Of a stretch of 64,000 nucleotides of DNA, positions 48,018 to 60,377 are shown piece by piece. The stretch lies in the NCBI GenBank assembly GCA_035772785.1, contig JAOCPU010000045.1:186001-250000 (forward strand). Reading direction: 5' to 3'. The notes below the pieces were generated by a model, which made no database searches, was not told the origin of the DNA, and saw only the letters and a program-made list of their open reading frames with translations. The stretch comes from Phlebiopsis flavidoalba. Lineage: Eukaryota > Basidiomycota > Agaricomycetes > Polyporales > Phanerochaetaceae. Every line of letters begins with the position of its first letter. The first letter of the stretch is position 1. The position numbers and the translations under genes are program-made.

Positions 48018-51000
48018 ATGAGCGCACCCAGCGGGCAGGCCGCACGCCCATCTCCCCCGGCCGCGTCTTTGGCGGGCGCCGCCGCACGACTCGGCTCCCG
48101 TGGACGACACTTACCCACGCCGCCGGGCGTCGCCCGCGCGCCGCGAGCCGCTGTTTGTCCCAGCGGCGCCCCGTCGACGCGTTATCTCGTTCTCTAGTGT
48201 GCTCAGGCATCGGCCCCGAAGCTTTATTGATAGGTGGAAGAATCAGGCGAGCGATGAGGAGGCGAATGCGCCGGCGTCGCCGAAGCTCCGCGATCCCGAG
48301 TGCGCTGCAGCCCTCGCAGGAGGTGTACTCGACACCTCTGCCTTTTTTGTCTATGTGGTGTCTTGCTCTAATTGTAAGTGCTGCATAGAATGCTTGGTCA
48401 CCAATGAGCACTGATTTGGCTCTGAAGACTATGCTCGGGAGAGTTCCTGTCGGCGAACGTCTCTGCGCCGTTTCTTGTATGTTCATGGGTAGAAAGGTGA
48501 GTTCAGCGTTTCCCCTATGTACCTTAAGTTCTCGCGGGGAGACGCAACCGAATACTTACGTGAGGCTTTGGCCTGTTTGAAAAATGAAGCAGATGTTGGA
48601 TATTTGACGCGGTATCCTTGTTAATGTTGTCGTCTGAACAAAAAAAAAACCTTACACTGGCTCTTCCGTTCAAGCTACACGTTCCGACTTTTGCGCCCAG
48701 TCTCGGAACATTCTTGTCATTGTGACACAGTTACTCACATCACTCCTCTGGCGTTCAAGATGTGAACAATATTGCTTCGTGTGGACGATGGATACTGCAC
48801 TGCTGACCTCACTCAGGTCGACGTGTCGCCGCAAAGCCACGGAGCGCCCGGCTTGTTTATTGCCATAGCCCTGTTCGGAAGCGCGCTCATCGCTTGTACA
48901 TTGTTCGGAACTGCGACATCCATATCAGCAAGCCATTGCGATACGTCTGATGCAAGGAGTCCCCTTTGCCGGGGCTATTGGTGTTGGGGACGTGGCGCGG
49001 TTACTTGCCATGACTGGACCAGACCAACGGAGGGCATGAGCAATAGGTAATTTCTTGGGTGAGACACTTTCCCACGCCGTCTTTACCGACTCGTTGCTGC
49101 ACCTCTTTTTTGATTCATAGATTCAGCTGGGTCTGGGCGGTGTGTTGCAAAAGGGAGCGATTGTAGGGGGAACATGTGGGTACACGTATCAAGTGCAGCC
49201 CATATTACAGAGATTTGAACAAGAGTTGCGCAGTCGAGAACTACCGGCAAGAAAACGGCCCGGTGCTAGTTCAGTTCTATCCCGCTCTTCGTCAAATAAT
49301 CCGTACTTGCTCCCTTGTATGGTCGCTTCCTGTGTGACTCTCACCGGTAACGGGTCGAGCCTCGGAAACGTTGCAGGCCTAACGGACTGACCATCTCACC
49401 TGCTCAGGCTCCATCCTCTGCCTTTCCTTGGTCCCACGACTGCCGGCCCCCTCGGGAAGTGGCGCCATCCGGCTGCCCGCACGAGAAGAGCTCGTCGGCC
49501 GGTGTCCACGATCCCCAGAAGAAAACCGAGTCGACCGCCCATCTCGCCCATCGATGACGAGGCGCAGCGCGAGAAGCGCGCCTTGCCCCTCGTCGGGGGT
49601 CGCTCAAAGTCCGTTGATAAAAAAAAAGTACAAGAAAGCTTGGGCCGCAAGCTCTCCGGGATCTTTGCGTCGCGCGTGCCGGACGCCAGCGGCGGCCGGC
49701 ATCCGACGCCCTCGCCCTCGGCGAGCCCGTCGCACGGGCTCGCGAGCACGGCCCTCGGCGCGCGCGCGCGCCTCCCGCGCGCAGAGCCGCGCAGGCGGGT
49801 CGGCGTACGGATACAGCGGGACGCACCGCAGCGCGGCTGGCGAGCCGCGGGGACGCTCGCGGGGCTAGCGAGCCGGCGGGGGAGCACGGCGGCGGTGTCG
49901 TGTGCGCGGGCGGCGCCGAGAGCACGGCGGCTGGGGAAGCGAGCCCCTCTCGAGGGGTCGTAGGCCACCGGGCGGGATCATCCATCCCATAGCCAACCCA
50001 CACCCACGCCCCATATGTCTACCATGCACCCTCATATCATGATCACTTTGGCAGCATGGGCTCCCATCGATATCTACATACATCCATCACTCCGATGACT
50101 TTGGCGCAGCGGCTGCTGATGAGCGATCGAGGAACACGGTGACGAGCATCGCGGACCTGTGGGTCGCAGCGGCCGATCAAAGCGTGACTAACCGTAGGAC
50201 ACCGGTTTTGCTGAGAAGCGACTGGACCGAGGCTAATTTTCAAAATGAGCATGCGCTACGGCGACCACAGCCGGCGGACTAACGAGCATGGAGCTTTTTT
50301 CGGGGCGCCTCGGGTAGGGACAGGTTCACCCGCCCGTCGAGCTGCCCTCGCTGGGCCTTTGCTCAGCCCTGGCGAGCCCCGCGCGCCGCCCGTCGCGGCC
50401 GAACGGCGGCCCTCGGGATCCAGTCGCGCCCATTTTCGCGCACACGGGCGTGCGCACGCCGCCTGCGGTGCTCGAGGCGCAGCAGCTGCTCGCGCTCGCG
50501 TAGACGACGAGACGGCGATGGAGCAGCAGGACGCGCGCTCCCGCCGATCGAGGATAAGGGGCTCGCGCGGTGCGGGGGGGAGATGCGAGCCGCGGAGCCG
50601 TCGTTGATGGCGCAGCTGCCGTTGTTTGGTTATTTTCCAGTATGGGCTGCTTGCGCTGCATTCGACGACGCATGATCAGATTTTTTTTATTTGTATCTCG
50701 TCTCGTGAGTGTTTTTGCTCGTGGGGGGGGTCGGTTTGTGAGTGAAATGGGCTGATGGGTGTGGGGGTCCTAGCAAGTATCCCTCGGGCGGGCCTGAACC
50801 TCAATGCAGGCATTTCTCCCAGCTGAGTATGTGGTTTTGCGTGTTGTCTAGTGAGAAAAAACTAACGGACATCGCAGTCGCGCTCATGTGCCTCGCGCAG
50901 ATTGTGTATCAGTTTTTACTTGTATCCGTACGTGACGCGATCTCTCTGGCTGTATCGCCATTTACTGACTATATGCATATAGGAACATCGGGTACGCGAT

Positions 51001-51688
51001 CCGCGAGCATTCCTAACTATGATGACACTGACGCGGACGCGTGCAGGCCACCGCCGCGGACGCTTCTCGCACCTAGCCATGTTCCGCATCGGCTCGCTGC
51101 TGTACATCCCGGCCTACCTCTCCGTCGTGCTCTACCGCGTGTTTGCTAGCGAAAACGACGAGGGGCAGTCTCGTGCTCATGGGGCAGGTGCGTTGCGCGG
51201 CCGCCACTCTCCGATCGTGCACTCACTATCGCGTTTCTTTGTCAGGCCTCGCGGTTAGCACGTAAGCCGTGCGCTCTCTCTTTCTGCGCGTTGAACCTGA
51301 CGAATGGACACAGCGCGATCCGGTTCTGTGGGATCACGTTTAGCTACACCGCCATCCGCCGTGCTTCTGAACTACAGTACGTTGCTTGCATAACCGGCGT
51401 CACCATACCGCCTCCTGCTGACACACCCCGCGCAGTGTCGCCCCCGCACGTCGTCGGCTTTGCGAACGGCATCGCGCAGAGCATTGTCAGCCTCGCGCGC
51501 TTCTGCGGCCCCGTCCTGGGCGGTCTGGTACGTCCACCTGTGCCACCCGGCGAATATGCACTGATTGGTGGACACGCAGATTTGGTCGACGAGCGTCCAG
51601 GGCCATCCGAGTGGCTACCCGCTGGGCTTCCTGATCTGCCAGCGCGGCGTGTTTGTTTGCCGTCGCGCACAGCTTTTTTATTCGTTGA
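48018..51688 (+). CDS. MFS transporter with a very long central loop (basidiomycete type)
   Basis: Major facilitator superfamily membrane protein. Start ATG at 48018 (MSAPSGQAARPSPPA), with a disordered basic N-terminus and RSFIDRWKNQASDEEANAPA. Spans in order: VYSTPLPFLSMWCLALI, an intron, then FLSANVSAPFL and FMV. LFIAIALFGSALIACTLFGT, a RLMQGVFAGAIGVGD-like pattern, QLGLGGVLQKGAIVGGT and NPYLLPCMVASCVTLTGS. A central hydrophilic segment of roughly 350 codons (49420-50620) follows, with QESLGRKLSGIFASRVPDAS, SAYGYSGTHRS, TSIADLWVAAA and TPPAVLEAQQLLA. The second half gives QYGLLALHSTTHDQ, GGLNLNAG, ALMCLAQIVYQFLL, RFSHLAMFRIGSLLYIPAYL, SVVLYRVFASENDEGQS, SPPHVVGFANGIAQSIVSLA, RFCGPVLGGL and GYPLGFLIC. 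It ends AVAHSFFIR with the TGA at 51686-51688. The conserved words match a widespread, uncharacterised Agaricomycete MFS family as I recall it; substrate unknown. Many frame breaks. Confidence 0.86.
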
Positions 51689-54600
51689 GTGGGCGTAGAG
51701 GATGGATACCGCACACGCGTTTGGTATTTTACGTACGTGTACCTTACAGCCCCCTGTAAACGTGTCTTGTTTCTTCTCTTTTTGTTCTCTTCTCTCTCGC
51801 ACGGACTCAGTCGTTTTTCTGTAACATCATTCTGGAAACCCTAATCCTGTACCCTACCTAGCGAAACGCACATAAACCCCATGTTCACCGGCATCTCCGC
51901 GATATCCGAACTCCGGCTAGATCTATCACGAAAAACGCAGTCTCGCTCGGATCCGTGCGCGCATACATTGCGCCTTATACATACCGTATCTACGCAGGCC
52001 TAGAACCCCGCCGCCGTCCCTATCCCTGCAGCGCGCATCTCCCGTCCGGCTGGGAGCGGAGGCGGGCGCGTCGCGTCGCGAGGGACCTTCAGGCCTGGCG
52101 GTTGTCGGCGGCTGCGGGGGGGACTCGATCCACCAACACAGACCCCGTTTCGCTGCCCGCGCCCGCGTCGTGGTGTATACGGGATTTCGGGAGTCAAGAC
52201 GCGTGGGACGGCGGGGCGACGGGCAGCGGCGAAGGCTGCCGGCTTTTATAGCACGGGGCCTCGCTTTTGGGTTTAGGTTCGGGGGCGAGAGCTCGAGACG
52301 CGGACACGATCGGAGGCGGGTCTGGGACTGCGCGGGTTCTGGCGCGGGGGTGCTCGCGGGGCTCTCGCCGGTGCGGGGGGTGGCTTTCGGGCGCGAACCG
52401 TGTGGTGGAGAAGGCGCAGAAGGACAGCTGGACGGCTGGGAGGCGGACAGACGGACGGGGATTCGAACGTGATTCCGGTGGATGGGCTTGGCGGAAGGAG
52501 GGTATCAGGACGCGTTAAGCACGCGAGGGACGCGAAGAAGGCCCCGCGACGCGACGCTGGCTTGTACCCCCGGGATCGAGGTCGTTTGTGAGCGTGCCTT
52601 ATCTGCAGGCAATATACGCCGGATTCGGTGCGTGTGCGGGGCGTCCCTGGGCAATCGAGGGTTCGTCCCGGGTTTCTGTGGCCCCTGCGCCCGTTCAGGC
52701 AGCACTCGCGCGCGTTCGGCTTCGCGGACACGCCAGCTGATAGCGACCGGTCTTCCCAGTGTCCGCCGGACTGCACACGCTGCGCACCCTCCTGCCCCCC
52801 TTGCCACCACCGGGACGCTGCCACCTGACAATGGCCCCATTCAGATGCTCTGCGCGCGCGCCCCAGGCCCATCCGAACCGACTAATCGCGCGACCGTACG
52901 CCGTGCACTAGTAACGATCCAGAGCGCAAGGGCACGACGCACACGGGACGGGCGATTTGAATGCGCCGGGGAGCTGCCCAAGCTCTGAGGGTTGGGGGCG
53001 GCACTGGGGCGCGACACGCTGGCTGGACCGCAGGGCCGCGTCGGACGTGGCAGGTCCCTCCGCGCGGACTCTGAATTGTTGAACACAAACCTCGGAGAGT
53101 GCGATCGGACGAGCGGCCGGCATCCCGCCCGACGTTGGCGACGCATGACTCGACTCGACGCAGGCCGGCGCGCCCCGCCCGCAAGCGGTCGCGTGGCACC
53201 TTTGATACCGGCTAAACAGCCCAGGCCCACCCGCGTCAGCGCGGAGCACCATCGACGGGTTCGGGTCGATGGCAAAGCAGTTGCAACGGACGACGCAGCA
53301 CGGCGCGGGGACGTGCGTGGGAACAGCACCCCAATTCCGCGCGCCATCTTATCAAACTCTGCGCTGGCAGCGGCTCACGTGGCTGGCATGCATCGCAGCA
53401 GTGAGAAGCTGCTGCTGCATCGCGCGCCGCTGAGACGGGGAAGAGCCCTGCAGCGCGACGGGCGGCGACAATCTCCGGCTAGGGAAAGCCAGCGGTCAAT
53501 AGTCGGGAGAGATGGGTCCTTGTTCTCGCTGCTTGGAGCGTCCACACGCCGCGCACACGAGCAGGTCACACGCCTGCTGCACGGGCGGGGTCGCGCGCGG
53601 GAGGGAGGCGGCATTCGTGAGGTCCTGAGGCGTGCCGGGCGTGCGCGGGCAGCTGGTGCCCGCCATGGTCTGGATCGCACAGTCGCAGATCTGCCCTTGC
53701 CCCGGCGCGCGCGCCTGCGTCTGCACCCGATATGGCAATGCCAGACGCAGTGAACATAGCAACTCTCGATATCCGCCCCGGAGTAGACTGTTATCAGCTC
53801 TCCGCCGCACACTTTCATGTTGCCCGTATATTTTATAAAGTCCACCCCCCGGCCACTCGTTTCTGCCAGCCAGCCCCGCGAGACCGCCCCCAGCTCCCAA
53901 CTGCCCGCGCGCCCCAAACCACACACACGCCGCGTGTCGCCACAAAGCCCGATAAAAATACCACCCCTCCGCTTTGCCGAAAACATCCTTACCAACGCAG
54001 CGCGAAGCAAATTTTTTCGCCGCCTCCTGCCCCTCCGCCGCCTCCTCCTCCCGCACGCCGCTACCACACCACAACAAACACGAACACGATTAGCCTGGGC
54101 CTGGTCGTCAGCGACGCCACCCGCGCCTGGGAGGTCAAACGTCTACTGGCCCCATGAACGCGCAGTCCAGTGCGCCGTCTGGGACGTCAAGGGCAAAGGG
54201 CGTCGTGACCGTTCTGGGAGTGCATACGACCCCGTAAAAGCCCCCCCCCTCTCCCCTCCCCTGCTCTCCCTCACTCACGCGTTTGTCCTCCTCGGACAGA
54301 CCAATCTACCCGCGCAAACACAGTACGCACACCTACTCCCCCTTACAACAAACGTCCGCTCACCTTTTGCAGCCACCAAATAGCCAGTACTGGCGATACG
54401 TGACGCGCCGGTGAGGCGAGTGCCCCCCGCTGCGCACGACGCTCCGCGCAGCGCACGACGACGACGCACGCACGCCGATGCTCGCCCGCCAGCGGTCGGC
54501 GACGCACCGCACCGCGCGCCGCGCCATAAGCCATCAAATCCGCAGCACGCCCGTCTTTTCTGCGCTCTCGGCGGGCGAAGGGCAAGCGGGCACGGCGCGC

Positions 54601-57293
54601 CGCGCCGGCTCCTGCGCCGGGGTGCCTCTCTCCCTCATACTCCCTCTCCTCCTCAATCTCATCCGAAAGACCCTCGTTTAATCCGGACTGGCCTGGCCTG
54701 CACTCCCCTTAATCTTTTCTTGTTTCGTCTTTTTTCGTCGAGTAGTGAACACCAGGCAACAGCACTAAGTTATTCGCCCACCCAAACTGTTTTTTTCCGT
54801 TTCTTGTAGAACCCGCCGCTGAGTAGAGTAGACCTCCATGGCCCGCCCGCCATTGTATTGTGTACCCGTACCCGCGTACCGCCCGCCGACAGTCCGTGGC
54901 CGACGCACCCGACCCTCTCGTACATCATCACAGGAATACATACATACGTACGTACATACAAATGCATAAATCATATAATCGCTATTCTACACACGTCGTT
55001 TTTTTCTCTCTTCTGGGACCTCGGCCGACTCCCAGCCCGCAACCCATGCCCGCACGCAACAGCCCGCAACACGCCGCACGCAACACGCCGCAACACAGAT
55101 TGCGATCTGTGCGCGGAGGTGGGCCAGCGAATGGATGGACCGCGCGATTATCGATAGTGGCGAGCCCCTGCGCGCCGCGAGCCCCGCGAGCCTCGTGCCG
55201 CCCTACGAGCCCGCGCTGCCCGCGTGCACACTGCTGTGTGATCCCCGGCGAAGGCTATCGCCCGCTGTAAACTTTTTTTTTCGCTTTCTTTTCGGGAGGG
55301 TTCGAGAAGGGCGGAACGCGGAGCTGGGGGTGAGATCCGGATGCCATGCGGGGTGTTTTTGGGTCGTGTCTCTGAGTCCGAGGTGGAAGGCTCCGATGCG
55401 GATGAGGGATCTTGCGGTCTTGGGGCTCTGCTTGGTCGGATGTCCGAGGACGAGTTCGTGTTCAGACTGAGGGTCAGGAAAGGAACGAAATATTTGTGTG
55501 TATGTCGGAGTGAGGGAGTGAACGAAGGAATGTTCCAAGGGTGCGTCGGAGCACCAGCGATTGGCCGCGCGCACCGACGCGTCTGGGCCCTCCCTCGTGC
55601 GCACCAAGTGATTGAGTGGGGCGGCGCGCGCGATTGGCTAGGCAGGACCGCGTCTGACTCTCGCGCGCACGACGAATGGGCGAAAAAACCGCACTCTGCG
55701 GTCTGTTATTGGACGCGCTGGATCGACTGACGGAATGCGCGAATCGCGATCGTTGCGTGAGTCTATAGTGTAACGCCACCCACAGCACGACGATGACATG
55801 CGTGTGCGGGTGTGGCCTGGACGACGCTGTTGTGCGCATACATGGTGTCAGACGCGCGACTGTCTTCTCGAGGCGCGGTGCACGAGGCCATTGAGTTGGA
55901 CGAGGCCACCGCTGGGCATCGGCACGGCAAGAAGAAGAGCGTGTCATTAGTGCTCCTTGCGTAATGCCCAACTCACAATCTCGTGGGCCCAGTGGTCCTG
56001 TGCCGGGCACGCGGGTTGCTTTGCCCGTGACAAAACGATGCCAGAGCCGCGAAAGGCGCGGCAGCAGTGGATGATCGTGGCGCGCGTACGGGCATCTGTG
56101 GGTCCGTATGTAACTTCATTTCGCAGTGGTGGGGTAAATCCCTGGGGCGACACGGCGATCCCGCCCCCCTCCCGCGCGCGAGCCTCCGTCGGAAGGGCGT
56201 GGGTTTGTCCGCAAGCGCGCGAGGGCCCGTGCGACAGCGCGTGAGCTTCTAGCGTGGGTCGGTCCGCGGTGATGGACGCGCGTAGAAAAAGGGGCGGGGC
56301 GACGCGACGTCATGCGTTGCGTCGTCGTTCGACGGGCGTACGAGTCTCTGGGCCCGCAGCGGCTGGGCGTGCGACGATTGTGCCGTGTATGAGCAGCTCT
56401 GGGGCGGGTGCTGCGGGAGGGATCGGGGTTTCACCAACTTTGTGAGGAGGTTCTGCATCAGCATCTGTGTTGCTGCTATCGTTCTTATCGGACGTTGCGA
56501 ATGCGAGGCCGCCTTATGGCTCTTACTAATAGCCCCGCAGCGGCCATAACGGAGGGCGGCCACGGCTGCTCGGGGTGCGTTAGCTTACCGCACGTGTAGG
56601 TTCAGGACAGGGTCGTCCCGTACCTCTTGAATTGCTGCTGCGGGAGCGACCAATTTGCGCATATGAGAAGGGATCCTGAATGCCATGGTCATTGGTGATC
56701 AGCCCTTAGTCTCGTCTTTATTGAATGATTGTGATGCCTGTGGCACGGGTAAGAGCGGCGCCACATAGCGCGAGTGTCACCAGATGCGTGTCATTGTGCT
56801 CTCGTGGGGGCTGTATCAGAAACAGACTGCCAGAAGTTGCGTGCTTGATAAGTTGCGCATTCCAGAAGTCTATCGCAACGACGCGCCGACGCAGGCTCAT
56901 CTCACGTAGCTGACGTCGCGACGCTTTCTAAAGTTACTGTCAGTGAGTAATCCTCGTACAGGAACACCTGGAAAACCCCGCACGCACACTCTTTTCTTGC
57001 ACCCCTCGACTTAGTGGCCAGACGGCAACCGCCAAACCAAAGCCAAGCGCGGCCGTCCACGCGCACGGGCGCGCGTCACACGCGTCACCGCAAAGCGTGA
57101 TGCCATTGTGGCGGCCGGGATCTGCCGGAATCGCCGCTGCGCCCGATCCCGCTGGACTCTGCCATTCCGAGCGCGTGCACTGACAAACGGCTCGCGGTCG
57201 CGCTCTGCTGTATACCCACACGCGACATTCCCCCTCCAGCGAGCTGATGAACAACCCCAAAAAGCACGGTGCATACTCGAAAACGCGTGGTGG
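51689..57293. other. Long GC-rich region without an assignable gene
   Basis: About 5.6 kb of mostly high-GC DNA in which long open frames on both strands are a by-product of composition (for example 52273-52872 - and 53375-54067 -). I recognise no conserved protein. The best hint of a gene is a TATAAA at 53835-53840 followed by a C/T-rich leader, and an ATG at 54154 opening MNAQSSAPSGTSRAKGVVTV, but no convincing continuation is seen. A repetitive CATACATACGTACGTACATA stretch lies at about 54938-54958. Confidence 0.45.
53835..53840 (+). promoter_or_regulatory. Candidate TATA box of an unidentified gene
   Basis: TATTTTATAAAGTCC in otherwise GC-rich DNA, followed by a pyrimidine-rich leader as upstream of the sugar transporter and CsbD-like genes. 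The gene it might serve was not identified. Confidence 0.35.
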
Positions 57294-57725
57294 ATGCGCG
57301 TCCGCAGCACTGATACACGCGTGCGTTGTAGGTCCATCGGGTGGGCAAGCCTCGTCGCCGCGGCGGGCGTGAGCTACTACTGGGCGAAGCAGACGATCGA
57401 CGAGCGGCGGGCGCAGCAGGCCGCGGATGGGAGCCGGCCCACGGAGATTCTCGACTGTGAGTTTCGCGCGTGTGGCACAACGCGTGTGCACGCTGACAGC
57501 GAAATAGGGCGACAGAGGATCGAGGGGCGCGGCGGCGCAGGACAAGCTGTGGCAGCAGGTGCGCCGACGCGGAAGGAGAGCGGAGAGGGCGTGCCGGCCG
57601 GACGGTGCACCTGCGGGCGCGGGCGACGGCGCGACGAAAAGTGGGTAGGGCCTCCCGATTGGGAAGGTTTCTGTGGATCGGCAGGTTTGTGTTCGGTATG
57701 GCTCCCGTGCCTGGATCTACATTAA
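57294..57725 (+). CDS. Probable small single-pass mitochondrial protein (DUF4748-like)
   Basis: Short gene with a convincing core: after a small first exon and an intron ending TTGTAG at about 57331 comes SIGWASLVAAAGVSYYWAKQ then TIDERRAQQAADGSRPTEIL. One hydrophobic span followed by a charged helix with the pattern YYWAKxxIDERR resembles the fungal DUF4748-type small proteins thought to be mitochondrial; this rests on memory of the family pattern. A GTGAGT donor follows ILDC at about 57456, and the next exon adds RIEGRGGAGQ and a K/E/G-rich tail. The expected length is under 120 residues, so the true stop may lie earlier than the frame end at 57725. Start at 57294 is provisional. Confidence 0.5.
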   Translation: MRVRSTDTRVRCRSIGWASLVAAAGVSYYWAKQTIDERRAQQAADGSRPTEILDCEFRACGTTRVHADSEIGRQRIEGRGGAGQAVAAGAPTRKESGEGVPAGRCTCGRGRRRDEKWVGPPDWEGFCGSAGLCSVWLPCLDLH

Positions 57726-58370
57726 TGCGAGTCCTCTGCAGCACAGGTTTACGGCGGTGCGCCATGGCCGGTCGTCCATGCATGGGACTTGGCGATACTA
57801 CGATGCCGGCGGCGAGGATGGGAGGACCAACCAGGATGTATATTTTACGCAAAATCAGGGTGATGGACGGCGTTTCTCTTCCTTGTGTGCGCGGCTGTTG
57901 GTGGCCGCCGCGCCATCGCGAGCGCAACGGACATGGGGCAGCATCGGCCCGCTGATGCGCCTGTCATGCCCTTCGAACATAGTCTGGATATGGCAAGTGC
58001 ATTGACAGGAAGAGAGCTACGGTGGCACCGCGCCCGATTAAGGCAAACACGCTCGGTTTGCCCGTGGCTGAATATCGCTCCTGCACATCAACAAAGCCGA
58101 ACCTGTTTTGCGGTGGTACTCTGTCCTGTTTTTCTCTTGAGCCACACACGGGCTCTCATCTTGCTCACCTACCACGACCTTTCCCACCTGCAACATCTGG
58201 TCTCGTGCGTGGTGGGAGCGATAGGGCTTGGTACGTCGACGTATATCTACCCGCTGAATTGGCTCATAGACGAGCGCGTGGACAGCATAGAGCCTCACTC
58301 TGGTTTCTTTGAATGTTCGGTCATTTTTCACCTCATCCCTAAGGAACTTTTGTCTACAAAATTGCGTCGC
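57726..58370. other. Intergenic, no gene recognised
   Basis: Between the small mitochondrial-type gene and the zinc-finger gene. Open frames on both strands cover it, but none has recognisable motifs. It presumably contains the promoter of the zinc-finger gene. Confidence 0.45.
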
Positions 58371-60377
58371 TATGGTGCGCACCGCCAAGGGTTCAGCACC
58401 GCGGAAAAGGAAGATCGTATGCTCGCCGGTGCATCGGCAAGGTGCACGCTCGCCGTTCCTCGCAAGCGCCAGTAAAACATTGGACGAATCCACCGACGAG
58501 GATGAGGAGGTCCCAAAATCTATGTTACATACATACCGTCTCGGTATGGAGTCTTTCCATCCTACGGGCCCCTTGGAAATGTACGAGCACGTCTTTCCGG
58601 TCTTTTACTTACGAAAACTGCGGCCCAGAGCTTGCGCGGCCAAAGACTACACAAAAGAAGAAGAAGAAGCCACCACAGGAACGTGTTCGCAAGCGCAAAG
58701 CTGCAACGAGGCCTCAGACCCCCGAGCTACCCGAAGTCTTGGTAACACCTGTAGAGCCAGCACTGGAGCCGCACCCCGTGGCGTGCCGTGTACCAGAGCA
58801 CTATCGGCACCCACCTGGCACCCTGCACATGTCCGACGCTCTCATCGATCCTGGAAGGTTAGGCCCCAGCTCTCCACCGTGGCACTGCGGCTTTTCTCTA
58901 GATGCGCTCGACGCGCACGCTCGGCCGCTCTCTCCTACCTCGCTCGCGACCTCTCGTCGATCAAGCCTCTGCACTGAGACGGACGTATCTAGCTCCCGAG
59001 GGGCGTCGCCGTCAGCTTCTTCGTCCCAGGACAGCGCGCTGTCCTCGTCTGGCTTCTCGCGGTCGTCGGCACTCTATGACCGCCCCATGCATTCTTCTCG
59101 AACCCCATGTATCCTGGACCAGACCACAGTGTGCACCTGACCACACACGTCCAGCTTCCCGGCTTCTATGTGCATCAACATCATTATTTTTTTCCTCCTC
59201 CTTTATGCAGAGCTTCGTCATCCGGCTTCACTCGGTTATCCCGACCTCCAAAGTTTCCATGTTCCTCTGCACCCACCTCATCACTTGAGCGCACGATATG
59301 AAGCACACCCCAACAGGATCGTTCGTCCCATGTCGCCGGAAGCGACTGGCAGCCACTTCGTCCACGAGGCTCCAGGTTTCAATCATCCTCCGCCCGCGGT
59401 CCATCCTGGGGCGCCGCACTTTGCTCGCCACGTACATCCTGGAAGTTCGCTGTACCATGCCCCCGCATTCCATTTTCCTGGACCGCCTATGCACTCCCTG
59501 CATGGACACCATGTACCTTTGGACCACCCTGGTCTTCGCCCACGTTCTGCCTTCAACCGGGTCGACGAACTTCTTCTCTCACTGCCGACACTGCCCGTGC
59601 CCAACGCCACGGTACTAAGCCCCTCTCAGGCCCACAGACGAACACCACACAGTTCCCCGACCTACGCTCGAGCCTCTCGTCTTGCCTCCCAGGTCTGCGC
59701 TCCCCATCTCAATGGCGCCCCCTCCCTCGCCGCCCGAGCTGTCCCCCGAGACGCTCCGCGCGATGACCTGGACCTCGCACTTTGACGCGCTCGGGCGGCG
59801 CGGGCGCAAGAAGCTGCGCTCGAAAAAGGCGCGGGCGGCGCGCCAGCGCGAGGTGCGCGCGGAGCCGGACGCGCACGCGTGCCCGCTGTGCGAGCGGACG
59901 TTCGAGCGGCGCAACGGGCTCGCGATCCACCTGAAGTGGCACTACCGCGAACGCGACGGTGAGGCTTCCCCATCTCTTCCCTCACGCCGCTCTTACTGTC
60001 GGAAACAGAACACGACGCCCTCCCGCGCTCACAGGCCTCGGCATCGACCTCGGGCCCGACAACTTTACGAAGCCCAAGCCCGCGCCGACGCTCGAGCAGC
60101 CGCCGCCGCAGGAGGCCCCCCGCGACGCCCGAGCTCGCGCACTCGCCGCCGCCCCCGCCGCGCGCCGTCTCGGACCCGTGTCTCAGCGCGCTCTCAGCGA
60201 GCAGCAGCACGAGCGGCGGCGGGTTTGCGGGGCCGATCACGCCGCTTGCGACCGCCGCCGGGGACGCCGCGCGAGGGCGCGTTTGGGTTGGGCTCGTGTG
60301 GGGCGGGGTTGGGGGTGTATCGTGTTAGGTCGGAGAGTCCGAGGGGGATGTGGGAGTTGTTTGGGTCGGATGATTAG
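58371..60377 (+). CDS. Probable transcription factor with a single C2H2 zinc finger
   Basis: Likely nuclear DNA-binding protein. Start at 58371: MVRTAKGSAPRKRKIV, a basic stretch, then SKTLDESTDEDEEVPKSMLH and GPLEMYEHVFPVF. Next a K/R-rich segment (TTQKKKKKPPQERVRKRKAA, a possible nuclear localisation signal) and a long S/P-rich region. From about 59290 the sequence is rich in His and Pro: EAPGFNHPPPAVHPGAPHFA, YHAPAFHFPGPPMHSLHGHH. At 59700-59960 are SPPELSPETLRAMTWTSHFD, the basic GRRGRKKLRSKKARAARQ, and one C2H2 finger ACPLCERTFERRNGLAIHLK then WHYRERD (C-x2-C-x12-H-x3-H). After an intron the C-terminus reads LGIDLGPDNFTKPKPAP, a P/S-rich stretch and RGMWELFGSDD, ending at 60377. A lone finger next to a basic patch is unusual but known. 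Frame breaks at about 58630 and 59120. The target genes are unknown. Confidence 0.72.

Noticed and set aside
52273..54067. Large minus-strand proteins of about 200 codons
   Set aside because: High GC lowers stop frequency; compositions are Arg/Pro/Ala-rich without motifs, and overlapping frames on the other strand are equally long.
54154..54240. First exon of adenylosuccinate synthetase (SRAKGVVTVLG resembles its N-terminus)
   Set aside because: The obligatory continuation of the GTP-binding loop (GDEGKGK) and all later blocks are absent from the following kilobases.
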